A stretch of 64,000 nt of DNA from Saprospiraceae bacterium (lineage in GTDB: Bacteria; Bacteroidota; Bacteroidia; Chitinophagales; Saprospiraceae): positions 148,404-212,403 of the forward strand of contig JABSSL010000001.1 of assembly GCA_013214355.1 (NCBI GenBank). The letters run 5' to 3'. Shown here piece by piece: positions 1-8,523 of the stretch. Below the pieces are notes generated by a model, which was given only the letters and a program-made list of their open reading frames with translations, was not told the origin of the DNA and made no database searches. Each line of letters opens with the position of its first letter. Positions within the stretch are counted from its first letter, which is position 1. Made by a program: the position numbers and the translations under genes.

Positions 1-619
1 TATCATTTACGTTATACCAACTGCTATCCTCCAAAATATGAGCATCCGCGTAGTCATTAGAGTACTCAATCAAGGCGGCTAGGTCGGCTGGATCTTCACT
101 ATTCCACCATCGTCGGACCTTGTCTCCCTCTGGCACAGGTAGGGGCACTTTCAGGAAATGGCACCGAATGATTGGAGTCTCCAGTTGGTATTGCTCTTTG
201 TTTTTTTCGTAGAACTCTGTTAATTCTGCCTGTGAAATCGTGGAATCTAAGAGTTCTTCCACCAAATACTCTTCGTAGCTATTGCGAATCAAAGAGGCTC
301 GGTAGTCCCGCACCAATTTGTCGATGTTCAAATCGCTTGGGATGTGCAATTCGGCCTCGTGTAGCACTAAGGCTTCCTTCACCCATTTATCCACGTATGA
401 ATTCAAAAAACTCAGGCTATCATCGGCTGTGGCTTCTTCTGGAAATAAGCCATCTAACTCCTGGCTATATAAGCTTTTGTTGTAGACCTTAGCCAGCAGA
501 ATACCTTTTTCATCCATTTCTGTGGATTGGCAGCCTAGCAAAGCCACTGCACCAACAAGCAAGCATTGAATTGGCCATCTACGTGTAATAGCCAACCTCT
601 TTAATATAGTATCCCCCAT
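1..619 (-). CDS. Peptidyl-prolyl isomerase-like lipoprotein (3' end outside window)
   Basis: The frame is open from an ATG at 619 to the window edge (206 codons), so the C-terminus is missing. Residues 1-30 form a basic n-region and a hydrophobic stretch ending in the lipobox LLGC, so the protein should be exported and lipidated. The mature part is helical and acidic, resembling the chaperone-like N-terminal region of SurA/PpiC relatives; no parvulin domain is visible in the part present. The start lies 11 bp after the stop of a two-parvulin isomerase, so the two are probably one operon. Bacteroidota often carry such tandem periplasmic isomerase genes. An outer-membrane protein folding role is inference. 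Confidence 0.75.
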   Translation of the reverse strand, partial: MGDTILKRLAITRRWPIQCLLVGAVALLGCQSTEMDEKGILLAKVYNKSLYSQELDGLFPEEATADDSLSFLNSYVDKWVKEALVLHEAELHIPSDLNIDKLVRDYRASLIRNSYEEYLVEELLDSTISQAELTEFYEKNKEQYQLETPIIRCHFLKVPLPVPEGDKVRRWWNSEDPADLAALIEYSNDYADAHILEDSSWYNVND

Positions 620-630
620 TCGATCTATGC

Positions 631-2631
631 TTATTCTTTAATTAAGCTTTCGTACACTTTATCTCGGATCTTTACTTTGTACTCTTTCCGTAAATCTTTA
701 ATCCATTCGCGCTCCAAATGATCCTGATAATCAGCGACGATGTATCCACGAGCCTCTTTCAAGGATTTATTCGAAGGAGGTATGAGACTCAATACTTTAT
801 TAAAACTAATGATGTTCGCTTTGTCGTTCACATCTAGCGCCGTTACGGTACCAACTTCCCAACGCAATTTATTTACCTGAGGGTGTCGGCCCTTTTCCAA
901 TAACTTCTCTTCTACATTAACAATGATCTGATCAGGTGTGTTGAACTTGGCCTTTACTTCTTCGCTAGTATGTGCCACCGCATAATCGCGGATTTCTTTT
1001 GCTTTTGATTCGTATTGCTTGCTAATTCTATAAATCTCTACCTTAGCTCGCTCTCTCCACTTGTACTTACCTTCAATCCCCTTATAAAACTTCTCAAGTC
1101 CAACCGTATCCTGCGAAGCTTTGTCCCACACTAGCATTTTAGTAGCTTCAAAAAGCAATATACCTTCTTGATATTCGCGCATTAAGGCTTTGAAATCAGG
1201 ATTGGTAATCTCTAATTGAGTTTCCTGGTATTTCATCACCTGGTCATCCACAAAGCTATCGTACAGGGTTCTGGCTACTTGTTTGATATCCCCAGAACGA
1301 GCCAAACGCATGCGATCTCTTGAAGAGCGGGTTAAATAATCTCCAAATTCACCAAGCGTTGGCTTGAAGTCCTTTCCGAGGGTAAACAGTGGCTTATCTG
1401 TATCCGAGATTTCAGGCCGCCAACGGAAAGTCAAGAAGTTCTTATCTAAGCCAGACACAAAACTTTCGTAGGTCTCTGTATGCTCACGGTAATTTCCTTG
1501 CTTTTTGATCTCAGCTAACCTTTTAGCTTTAGCAATCGCCAGGCGGCTGTCTTTACTAACTGCCTGCTCTAAACGACTCTTCTCTCGCTCAAAGGGTTGT
1601 ATGCCCGGTCTACTAATTCTTTTAACAATGTGCCATCCCAAGTTACTTTGGAAGGGCTTAGAGTAACTACCATCTTCTTTTAGGGCAAACATAGCCTCTT
1701 CAAACACCTGGGCTACCCGCTTGATTCCAATGAATCCAATGTATCCATTTTTTCCTTTGGTTTTGCTGTCCTCTGAATGCTTTTGTACTAAATCTTCAAA
1801 GGATGTGCCCCCCTTTAAGGCTTGATAGATGCTATCTATTCTGGTTTTTGCGGCCTGTTCATCGCCCGCCTTAGCTCGAATCAACAAATGAGCAACTTCT
1901 ACCTCCCCTAATGCGGGTCGTCTCTCATTTACCCGAACCAAATGATAGCCACTATTGCTACGCACTGGGCCTTGGACCTTCTTCAAATCACCTTCGTAGG
2001 CCAGGCTCTCAATGCCATACATCCCTGCTGGAAGCATCGCGGTAACAAAGCCAATCCGACCACTGTTCCTTTGTGCCGATTTATCCCCCGAGACTTCCTT
2101 CGCCACGGCTTCAAATTCGGCCCCACCTTCAATTCGCTTCTTGATAGCCAGCGCACGCTGATACGCCTCGAGCGTATCCTTAGGCGTTGGATTCGTAGAT
2201 AAGTTTACCAATATATGGCTAATGTCTACATCCTGCTTTTTGCGCTCATAGACCTCCTTAGCCAAATCTTTCACTACGGTCTTCTCCAATAGATAGGAAT
2301 CAGCCAATTGCTTTCTATACCCCGCCAATTCTTTATTTAGAGCCGGAATGGTATCCAATTGCATCGTTTTGGCCTTACGGACCTTCAACTTAAATTTCAC
2401 GTACAGATCCAAATACTCATCTAAGGATTTTCGAGAGTAATCGGCCTGCTTACCATTGGTCTTATTGTAGATGTAAGTAAATTCTGATAGATACACCGGT
2501 ACCCCATCTACCTCAAATAAGATCGGATCTTCCTGCTGTCCAAACCCAGTATTGACAAAGGATACACTGATGATTAGGACCCAAATACAACTTACCACAG
2601 TCCCTCTCCACCAATTTGTTATTTCATTCAT
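631..2631 (-). CDS. Periplasmic peptidyl-prolyl cis-trans isomerase with two parvulin domains (SurA/PpiD-like)
   Basis: The 666-residue protein starts at ATG 2631, chosen because a signal peptide (WVLIISVSFVNTGFGQ) follows at once; the frame is open back to 2754 but that extension has no use as an export signal. A helical N-terminal chaperone region is followed by two parvulin (rotamase) domains, recognisable by DISHILV with GFVTAMLP, and by VAHLLIRA with GYIGFIG and LGWHIVK. A long C-terminal helical region follows. Family knowledge: such proteins help outer-membrane proteins fold. It sits between murF-alr and a related lipoprotein gene, all on the minus strand. Confidence 0.9.
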   Translation of the reverse strand: MNEITNWWRGTVVSCIWVLIISVSFVNTGFGQQEDPILFEVDGVPVYLSEFTYIYNKTNGKQADYSRKSLDEYLDLYVKFKLKVRKAKTMQLDTIPALNKELAGYRKQLADSYLLEKTVVKDLAKEVYERKKQDVDISHILVNLSTNPTPKDTLEAYQRALAIKKRIEGGAEFEAVAKEVSGDKSAQRNSGRIGFVTAMLPAGMYGIESLAYEGDLKKVQGPVRSNSGYHLVRVNERRPALGEVEVAHLLIRAKAGDEQAAKTRIDSIYQALKGGTSFEDLVQKHSEDSKTKGKNGYIGFIGIKRVAQVFEEAMFALKEDGSYSKPFQSNLGWHIVKRISRPGIQPFEREKSRLEQAVSKDSRLAIAKAKRLAEIKKQGNYREHTETYESFVSGLDKNFLTFRWRPEISDTDKPLFTLGKDFKPTLGEFGDYLTRSSRDRMRLARSGDIKQVARTLYDSFVDDQVMKYQETQLEITNPDFKALMREYQEGILLFEATKMLVWDKASQDTVGLEKFYKGIEGKYKWRERAKVEIYRISKQYESKAKEIRDYAVAHTSEEVKAKFNTPDQIIVNVEEKLLEKGRHPQVNKLRWEVGTVTALDVNDKANIISFNKVLSLIPPSNKSLKEARGYIVADYQDHLEREWIKDLRKEYKVKIRDKVYESLIKE

Positions 2632-2879
2632 GCTTTTGAGATTTCCTTTCTGAACTAAAAAACTGCGCAAAATTACTAAGAAGCTAGCTAAAAACGGGTG
2701 TACTGCCGGCAAAAAGCCTGTTAACGTTTTACTAAACCTCAATAAGAAGCGCACTCCTATGATAACCGAAAACAGCTATTTTTTATTATTCCCTTACCTC
2801 TGCAACACTTGCTGGAAAGGCAAAATAAACCGAGCTAGCGTAACGACTAGGAGTCTGCATTTCATTTTGAGCTTAGCCG

Positions 2880-5342
2880 TTAAGAGGTGTATAATCGTTG
2901 CACCCTAGTAGAGATCGCCGTTAGTATTTCGTAAACGATTCGATCGCTAGCTCCTGCCAAATCTTCAATCTTTGGAAGTGTTCCAAAGACGATCACTTCA
3001 TCTTTATACTGTACTTCCGGTATATCCGTTACATCTACCATGCACATATCCATACAAACGTTTCCCAAAATGGGAGCGGGTTGGCCGTGGATACGCACTT
3101 GATAAACGCCCGGGTCGATTCGACGGGGTAAACCGTCGGCATAGCCGATAGAAATGGTAGCTAAGCGGGTGCGGCGCGTGATTTTCCCAAGACGACCGTA
3201 TCCAACGGTATCTCCTGGTTCCAACCATTTGAGCTGCGAAACCGTGGCCTTTAGCGTTAGGACAACTTGCAATGGGAGCTGGTTCTTCTCACCCGATATG
3301 CCGTATAAACCAATCCCCAAACGCACCATTTCCATTTGGTGTTGAGGGAAACGGGCGATCCCTGAGCTATTCAAGATATGCCGGATTGGTTGGTACCCGA
3401 GCGCTGTGACAATCCGCGCATACCCTTCCTGAAAAACCTGAACCTGGCGTTCTGTGAACGGATCTTCCCGAGGGTCCTCGCTAGCCGCCAAATGTGAAAA
3501 AACCGAATTAACCTTAATTTGTGGGTGCTCCTGCAAATAAGCGAGTAAATCCCCCAAATCCTCCCCTGAAAAACCTAAGCGGCTCATACCCGTCTCGAGT
3601 TTTAGGTGTATGCTCAAGTCTACCTTTTCCAACTCGGCATAGTCATACAAATCTTTCAGTTGATCCAAAGTATAGACCTCCGGTTCCAGTTCGTACCTAA
3701 ATAGGTTGGAAAAAGCTGAAGGTTCAGGGTTCAACACCAAAATCGGCAGGCTAATTCCTCCCTGGCGAAGCTTCACGCCTTCATCTACATAAGCCACAGC
3801 CAAGTAATCCACTCCGAGATAAGCCAAATGTCGAGCCACTTGCAAACTCCCGATTCCATAGGCCGCAGCTTTGACCATCACCATCACCTTTGTTGCCGGC
3901 TCAAGACACTGTTGAAAGGCTAAGAGATTAGCTGAAATTGCCTCCATGTTCACTTCCAGTACCGTACGGTGTTGCTGGGCACTCAAGGCCTGACTAATGC
4001 GATCAAAAGCAAAGGAACGAGCGCCTTTTAGGAGTATAATCTCATTTGAAAAATAGCGAGTCAGGTCTTCACGTAGAAAGGTAAGCGTATCTCGGAAAAA
4101 GTAGGTCTGCACATCCGCAGACAGGAAGTCAGCTAGCAAAGGAACCCGCTGGCCAATACCGATCAGTTTTTCCACCTTAGCCGCGTGAATTAATTCGGCG
4201 ATCTGCCGATACAGTTGCGCTGGTGCCAATCCACTTTGCAAAAGGTCAGACAAGATCACAGTTCGCGGCAAATGCTGGGGCTGTTGATCCAAAAAACGCA
4301 GCGCATTTTTGAGCGAAGTAAGATCTGCGTTATAGGTATCATCAATCAGCGTACAATGGTTGATACCAGCCCGCAAAGCTAGACGCAGTTCCAGTCGCTT
4401 TAGCGATTTCATTCGCTGACTAATCCGGCCAGGTGCGATTCCTAGGTGGAGCAAGATTGCCCAACAATGGATGGCATTTTCGATCGACGCCTGATCAATA
4501 AAGGGGATTTCAATTTCTATAGACTGGTTTTCATACTTGGCAGTGATCTGCGTATGCCCCCTGTCTGTTGCTATCTGTAGGATGGAAAGGTCTGCCGCTT
4601 CCAACCGGGACCAGCTGAAAGAGCTTACTTTGCTTGCTTGAACGGCCTCCGAGATAAGATCATGGTCTTTACAATAGATGAGTATATCAGCACCTGTAAA
4701 TAGCTTGAGCTTCTCTCTTATTTTCTCTTTACGATTGCTGAAGCCTGCTGCGTGAGCTGTCCCAATATTGGTAAATAGGCCAATCTTACAATCGATGATA
4801 GGAGCCAGCTTCTGCATTTCATTCACTTCTGAAACCCCAGCTTCAAAAATACCTAATTGATCTTGAGGGCTAATCTGTAGAACCGATAGCGGAACACCAA
4901 CTTGTGAATTATAGCTAGCAGGACTGCGGACGATTCGATAGTCTTCTTCGAGTAATTGAAAGAGCCATTCCTTAACGATAGTTTTTCCATTGCTGCCGGT
5001 AACTCCTATGACCGGTAGGGTAAAACGTCCCCGATGGAAGGTCGCCCAGGATTGTAAGGCTTGATTGGTCTGGCTCACCACAATAAAGGTCGCTCCAGGA
5101 AAGTCTTGAAAGTGCTGCTCCTGATCCACCAAAAAGGCTCGGATTCCGGATTCGTAGGCAGCAGTAATATACCCATGCCCATCATGTCTGGGTCCGTGCA
5201 GCGCGACAAAGAGCTGATCCGGTGTTCTTGGTATCCTGCGACTATCATGGGTGATGTGGCCCACCGCTAAGTCAGCAGCATGACTAGGCCTGATCACCCC
5301 GCCTACAACTTCGGCGATTTGGTGAGTGGTATAGGGATGCAT
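2880..5342 (-). CDS. murF-alr: Bifunctional UDP-MurNAc-tripeptide:D-Ala-D-Ala ligase / alanine racemase
   Basis: This 820-residue protein fuses two cytoplasmic peptidoglycan-precursor enzymes. Residues 1 to about 455 are MurF: the ATP-binding loop GVTGSNGKT lies at 113-121, and the ligase C-terminal domain carries LIDDTYNAD. Residues about 460-820 are a fold-III alanine racemase: the PLP lysine is in VKAAAYG (about K491), followed by GMSRLGF, RLGIGLYG, the catalytic-tyrosine region VGYGR (about Y714), IGYADG and CMDM. The racemase supplies D-Ala, which becomes the D-Ala-D-Ala used by the ligase. The usual VKADAYG motif is VKAAAYG here. This fusion is known in Bacteroidota. purD lies 11 bp upstream, so the two are likely co-transcribed. 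Confidence 0.96.
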   Translation of the reverse strand: MHPYTTHQIAEVVGGVIRPSHAADLAVGHITHDSRRIPRTPDQLFVALHGPRHDGHGYITAAYESGIRAFLVDQEQHFQDFPGATFIVVSQTNQALQSWATFHRGRFTLPVIGVTGSNGKTIVKEWLFQLLEEDYRIVRSPASYNSQVGVPLSVLQISPQDQLGIFEAGVSEVNEMQKLAPIIDCKIGLFTNIGTAHAAGFSNRKEKIREKLKLFTGADILIYCKDHDLISEAVQASKVSSFSWSRLEAADLSILQIATDRGHTQITAKYENQSIEIEIPFIDQASIENAIHCWAILLHLGIAPGRISQRMKSLKRLELRLALRAGINHCTLIDDTYNADLTSLKNALRFLDQQPQHLPRTVILSDLLQSGLAPAQLYRQIAELIHAAKVEKLIGIGQRVPLLADFLSADVQTYFFRDTLTFLREDLTRYFSNEIILLKGARSFAFDRISQALSAQQHRTVLEVNMEAISANLLAFQQCLEPATKVMVMVKAAAYGIGSLQVARHLAYLGVDYLAVAYVDEGVKLRQGGISLPILVLNPEPSAFSNLFRYELEPEVYTLDQLKDLYDYAELEKVDLSIHLKLETGMSRLGFSGEDLGDLLAYLQEHPQIKVNSVFSHLAASEDPREDPFTERQVQVFQEGYARIVTALGYQPIRHILNSSGIARFPQHQMEMVRLGIGLYGISGEKNQLPLQVVLTLKATVSQLKWLEPGDTVGYGRLGKITRRTRLATISIGYADGLPRRIDPGVYQVRIHGQPAPILGNVCMDMCMVDVTDIPEVQYKDEVIVFGTLPKIEDLAGASDRIVYEILTAISTRVQRLYTS

Positions 5343-5353
5343 ATGGACGTTTT

Positions 5354-6619
5354 CTATAGATCAAATCCTATATCACGTCTGTAATTCTTTCCTTCAAACT
5401 GTATAATCTCAGCATTCTGATTTGAAAGCGTTAGGGCATCTTGAAAAGTCTCCCCATAAGAGGTGATGGCTATTACACGCCCGCCATTGGTTAAGAGGTC
5501 ATCTCCATCCATTCGTGTTCCGGCATGGAAAATAAGACTTCCTTCCGTTTGCTCTACTCCAGTAATTTTCTTTCCTTTTTCGTAGGCCTGTGGATACCCG
5601 CCTGATACTACAATAATTGCGGCGGCTGCTCTTTCGTCCTCTTCTACCTCAAACTCTCCAACTTTATCTTCATCTATTGCTTTTAACAGTTCCACCAGAT
5701 CATTAGCTAGGCGCGGAAAAACAACCTCCGTTTCTGGATCTCCCATTCGGCAATTGTATTCAATAACATAGGGTTCTCCATTGACTCGAATTAAGCCGAT
5801 AAATATGAAGCCTTTATAAGTCAGCTGCCGTTCTTGTATGCCCTGGATCGTCGGTTGTATAATGCGCTCATCTACTTTCTGCATCAATGCTTGATCCACA
5901 AAAGACACCGGGGAGATTGATCCCATCCCTCCTGTATTCAAGCCAGTATCTCCTTCTCCTATTCGCTTATAGTCCTTAGCCACTGGAAGGGTGACATAAT
6001 CCTTACCGTCAGTAGCCACGAAAACCGAGAATTCAATTCCATCCAGGAACTCCTCAATCACCACCTTACTACTGGCAGCGCCAAACTTTCCACCTAACAT
6101 CTCCTTCAGTTCCGCCTGCGCTTCCGCCACGCTCTGGCAAATCAGTACACCTTTACCGGCAGCCAGTCCATCCGCCTTCAATACAATAGGAGTAGGCTGC
6201 GTGGCCAGATAGGACAGTCCCTCCTCTAGTTGTTCGGCAGTGAATTCCCGATAAGCCGCCGTAGGAATATTAAATTCTCCCATGAACGCTTTGGCGAAGG
6301 CCTTACTCCCTTCCAACTGAGCAGCTGCTTGAGAAGGGCCAATCACGGCTATCTGCGAAAATCGTTCCTGTTGAAAATAATCATAGATTCCTCGCACCAA
6401 AGGCTCCTCAGGACCTACGACGATCATATCGATCTGCTGTGCTTCTACCCAATTGCCCACCGCCTCGAAATCATTAGGAGACAAATCCACATTGGTTCCA
6501 TGGGCGGCCGTACCTGCATTACCAGGTGCGATAAATAAAGCCTCACACATTGGACTTTGGCTCATTTTCCAGGCAAAGGCATGTTCTCTACCTCCACTTC
6601 CTAATAGCAGTATCTTCAT
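5354..6619 (-). CDS. purD: Phosphoribosylamine-glycine ligase
   Basis: The 421-residue protein is the ATP-grasp GAR synthetase of purine biosynthesis, joining glycine to phosphoribosylamine in the cytoplasm. Diagnostic segments are the N-terminal GSGGREHAFAWKM and APGNAGT, the ATP-grasp stretch LKADGLAAGKGV, EFSVFV, GGMGSISP and the metal site EYNCRMGDPETE. Length fits the family. It is first in a run of minus-strand genes reaching the window start. The 180 bp upstream hold degenerate direct repeats rather than another gene. Confidence 0.97.
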   Translation of the reverse strand: MKILLLGSGGREHAFAWKMSQSPMCEALFIAPGNAGTAAHGTNVDLSPNDFEAVGNWVEAQQIDMIVVGPEEPLVRGIYDYFQQERFSQIAVIGPSQAAAQLEGSKAFAKAFMGEFNIPTAAYREFTAEQLEEGLSYLATQPTPIVLKADGLAAGKGVLICQSVAEAQAELKEMLGGKFGAASSKVVIEEFLDGIEFSVFVATDGKDYVTLPVAKDYKRIGEGDTGLNTGGMGSISPVSFVDQALMQKVDERIIQPTIQGIQERQLTYKGFIFIGLIRVNGEPYVIEYNCRMGDPETEVVFPRLANDLVELLKAIDEDKVGEFEVEEDERAAAAIIVVSGGYPQAYEKGKKITGVEQTEGSLIFHAGTRMDGDDLLTNGGRVIAITSYGETFQDALTLSNQNAEIIQFEGKNYRRDIGFDL

Positions 6620-6800
6620 ATTTGATCAATTTGGCGGCAAAGATAGGTAGGGGGAAGGAATGTTTAGTGTAGAATGTGGAAATGTTTAATGAAGAATGAA
6701 GCGTGAATAATGTGGAATGGATAATGTTTAGTGTAGAATGTGGGATTTTCAATACCCATAGTTATACATTCAACCTTTAACATTCTTAATTACGAACTTC
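6620..6800. repeat. Degenerate AATGTTTAGTG-type direct repeats upstream of purD
   Basis: A 21-bp unit beginning AATGTTTAGTG occurs identically at 6659-6679 and 6723-6743, exactly 64 bp apart. The DNA between holds further degenerate AATGTTTAATG / GTGAATAATGTGG units, so this short spacer looks like decayed tandem duplication. No gene is visible. The purD promoter must be here, but I cannot pick a clear -7/-33 pair. Confidence 0.6.
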
Positions 6801-7607
6801 CTATACCCCACGAATTTTCCGATACATCTGCTGAGTCTCCGGCAAGGGTTCAATCCCAAATTCTTGGTCCAATACCTTTTGACATTGTTGGTAAGTCTTG
6901 ATGGCCATCGGGCGATTGCCTTTGGCAAAGTAGGCCTCCATTTGAATGCGGTAAGCGTCCTCCCAGGTGCTATCTATTTGGAGGGCCTGCTGGGTCAGGC
7001 GGATACTCTCCATAGGATTGTCTTTGACCAACAACTCGCTTAGACTGATAATGGCGCCTAAAGCGATAAGTTGGATTCGTTCTCGTTCTTCACTCGACCA
7101 ATCCTCGTATAGGCGATTGGGTAAATATACACCTTGGTATAGGTTGATGGCTTCTCGGTAGGCTTGCTGGGCGAGTCCGGGATCATCTAGCAGCGCTTGA
7201 TTACCCAAGGCTACGAACTGGTCCAGGGCTTCTACATCAATCCAAATATTTTCGAAACGCAACTGGTAAGTTGCTCCTTGTCTAATGATGTATTGCGACT
7301 CGGTTCGACTTTTACGATCCGGTTCCAACACCTTGGTTACGCCATGATGAGCTACCTTAAAATTTTGCTGCCCCGTTTTTCCGTCTACCCAAATTCGATC
7401 AATGATTTGTTCTTTGTGCAGGGCGTGACGATGACGGTTGGTCACCAGAAACTGAAAGAGCTGTTGAGACACATCTCTCCCCCACTCCTTAGAGCCAATA
7501 GCCTCATCATCTCTCCACAACTGAAAGTTCCCTAAAGTTTGTACCCTTAGGCTAACTCGATCTCGCCAAGTTCGCAGTTCTGCTATTTGATCTTCAATAG
7601 CTATCAC
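6801..7607 (-). CDS. SARP/AfsR-type transcriptional regulator (winged helix plus BTAD)
   Basis: The 268-residue protein starts at GTG 7607, immediately after the TAA of the phasin-like gene and in the same frame. Residues about 17-115 form an OmpR/PhoB-like winged helix beginning RVQTLGNFQLW, with a helix HKEQIIDRIW. Residues about 116-265 are the TPR-like bacterial transcriptional activation domain, with WIDVEALDQF, YQGVYLP, EDAYRIQMEAY and the closing EFGIEPLPETQQMY. SARP proteins activate promoters through heptamer-like direct repeats spaced 11 bp. Such repeats are found upstream of this operon and upstream of a second phasin gene (see regulatory entries), so autoregulation and phasin control are inferred. 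There are no effector or ATPase domains, unlike AfsR. Confidence 0.9.
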   Translation of the reverse strand: MIAIEDQIAELRTWRDRVSLRVQTLGNFQLWRDDEAIGSKEWGRDVSQQLFQFLVTNRHRHALHKEQIIDRIWVDGKTGQQNFKVAHHGVTKVLEPDRKSRTESQYIIRQGATYQLRFENIWIDVEALDQFVALGNQALLDDPGLAQQAYREAINLYQGVYLPNRLYEDWSSEERERIQLIALGAIISLSELLVKDNPMESIRLTQQALQIDSTWEDAYRIQMEAYFAKGNRPMAIKTYQQCQKVLDQEFGIEPLPETQQMYRKIRGV

Positions 7608-8159
7608 TTACTGCTGATTTTGGGTCAACTGGTCTACTTTGGCATTTAAGGCAGACACTTCTGCTGAAATGTCCGTCAATTTCTGCATGATTTCCTTAAA
7701 ATCTGATTTAGAAGCTGTCTTCCAAGTGTCGATTTCTAGTTTTTGGCTGATTTCATCCTTCACCTGATGACTAAGATCCTGGATCTGATCCTGAATCTGA
7801 GCCATACCTTTTTTCGGATCCTTGATGGTTTCCATTACCATCTTTGGTCCTTCAACGGCCATCTTCTTCCACATATCGAAACTCTTGGACAAAATCCCTT
7901 TCTGCTCCTCGATGGGTTTATCCTCCATCGCCTGGATAGTGAGATCAGCTAATTTGCTCTGGATAAAAGCAACCACATCATCAAACTTCGAAAAACGCTG
8001 CTCTTCTCCGCCTTGGACATGGCGAATATTGCCCCTCCATTGCACTTGTGGCTCTCCCGATTCATTGTTAAAGATCTTCTGCGTAAAGCGCAGCATGAAG
8101 GAAGCCGTTTCATCTTTTCTTACAGACATATTGTCTTTTATTTTGTGAAGTCTTTCCAT
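7608..8159 (-). CDS. Phasin-like coiled-coil protein
   Basis: The 183-residue cytoplasmic protein starts at ATG 8159 or, equally plausibly, at ATG 8129 (MSVRKDE), which has an A-rich leader. Residues about 20-70 form a small beta-rich module (FMLRFTQKIF, VQWRGNIRHVQ, RFSKFDDVVAFI). The rest is long amphipathic helix with phasin-like character (FDMWKKMAVEGPK, QIQDQIQDLSHQ) and a coiled-coil tail ending VDQLTQNQQ. I recognise no catalytic motif. The likely role is coating a lipid or polyester inclusion, inferred from helix character and from the divergent WS/DGAT gene. Its promoter carries 11-bp-spaced direct repeats. The SARP gene follows with no spacer, so translational coupling is likely. 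Confidence 0.65.
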   Translation of the reverse strand: MERLHKIKDNMSVRKDETASFMLRFTQKIFNNESGEPQVQWRGNIRHVQGGEEQRFSKFDDVVAFIQSKLADLTIQAMEDKPIEEQKGILSKSFDMWKKMAVEGPKMVMETIKDPKKGMAQIQDQIQDLSHQVKDEISQKLEIDTWKTASKSDFKEIMQKLTDISAEVSALNAKVDQLTQNQQ

Positions 8160-8199
8160 CCAACTGTAGCGCTGGAACTGACACTAAAGTACACAGATT

Positions 8200-8245
8200 G
8201 AAAATTACTACAATTCAGTTACACTCCGGTTACAAAACGGTAATA
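8200..8245 (-). promoter_or_regulatory. Phasin/SARP operon promoter with 11-bp direct-repeat operator
   Basis: On the plus strand the hexamers GTTACA, GTTACA and GTAATA begin at 8218, 8229 and 8240, an exact 11-bp period. Read on the minus strand they are TGTAAC-type repeats, and a -7-like box TAATTTTC (8207 to 8200) lies exactly 10 bp downstream of the nearest repeat. No convincing -33 TTG is present, as expected for an activator-dependent promoter. The geometry equals that at 24248-24304 and matches SARP operators. Binding by the neighbouring SARP protein is inference. Confidence 0.7.
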
Positions 8246-8263
8246 AGTTGTTCTGAGGCAAAT

Positions 8264-8358
8264 CCTGCGTTTGGAGACCATCAGAAATAAAAGGTAAAGC
8301 TTCTCTAACAGTAATCCTAAATGTCGCTTTTACCGCTCATTTTGTGTTTGTCCACGGG
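8264..8358. repeat. About 95-bp imperfect palindromic repeat, copy A
   Basis: This is the most diverged of three copies, the others being at 22350-22445 and 58276-58366. The left arm (GGAGACCATCAGAAATAAAA, then GGTAAAGC) pairs with the right arm (GCTTTTACC, then CTCATTTTGTG and TTGTCCACGGG). The tail ATCTAAGAAGG just beyond resembles the GCGAAGAAGG after copy B. It lies in the 364-bp divergent spacer between the phasin-like gene and WS/DGAT, on the WS/DGAT side of the direct-repeat operator. It has no coding capacity. Confidence 0.7.
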
Positions 8359-8523
8359 ATTTATCTAAGAAGGCAATAAGTTTACTATCTTAGAACCTGA
8401 CAGCAATGCCATCCTTCGGCAAAATTTTAATTTTTTGCTCTTTGAGAATTTTTGTGGTCAACCTTTTAGTAAAAAGGGGGACTCAACTTCACAAAAATCT
8501 CCAGAGAAACAAATTCACAAAGC

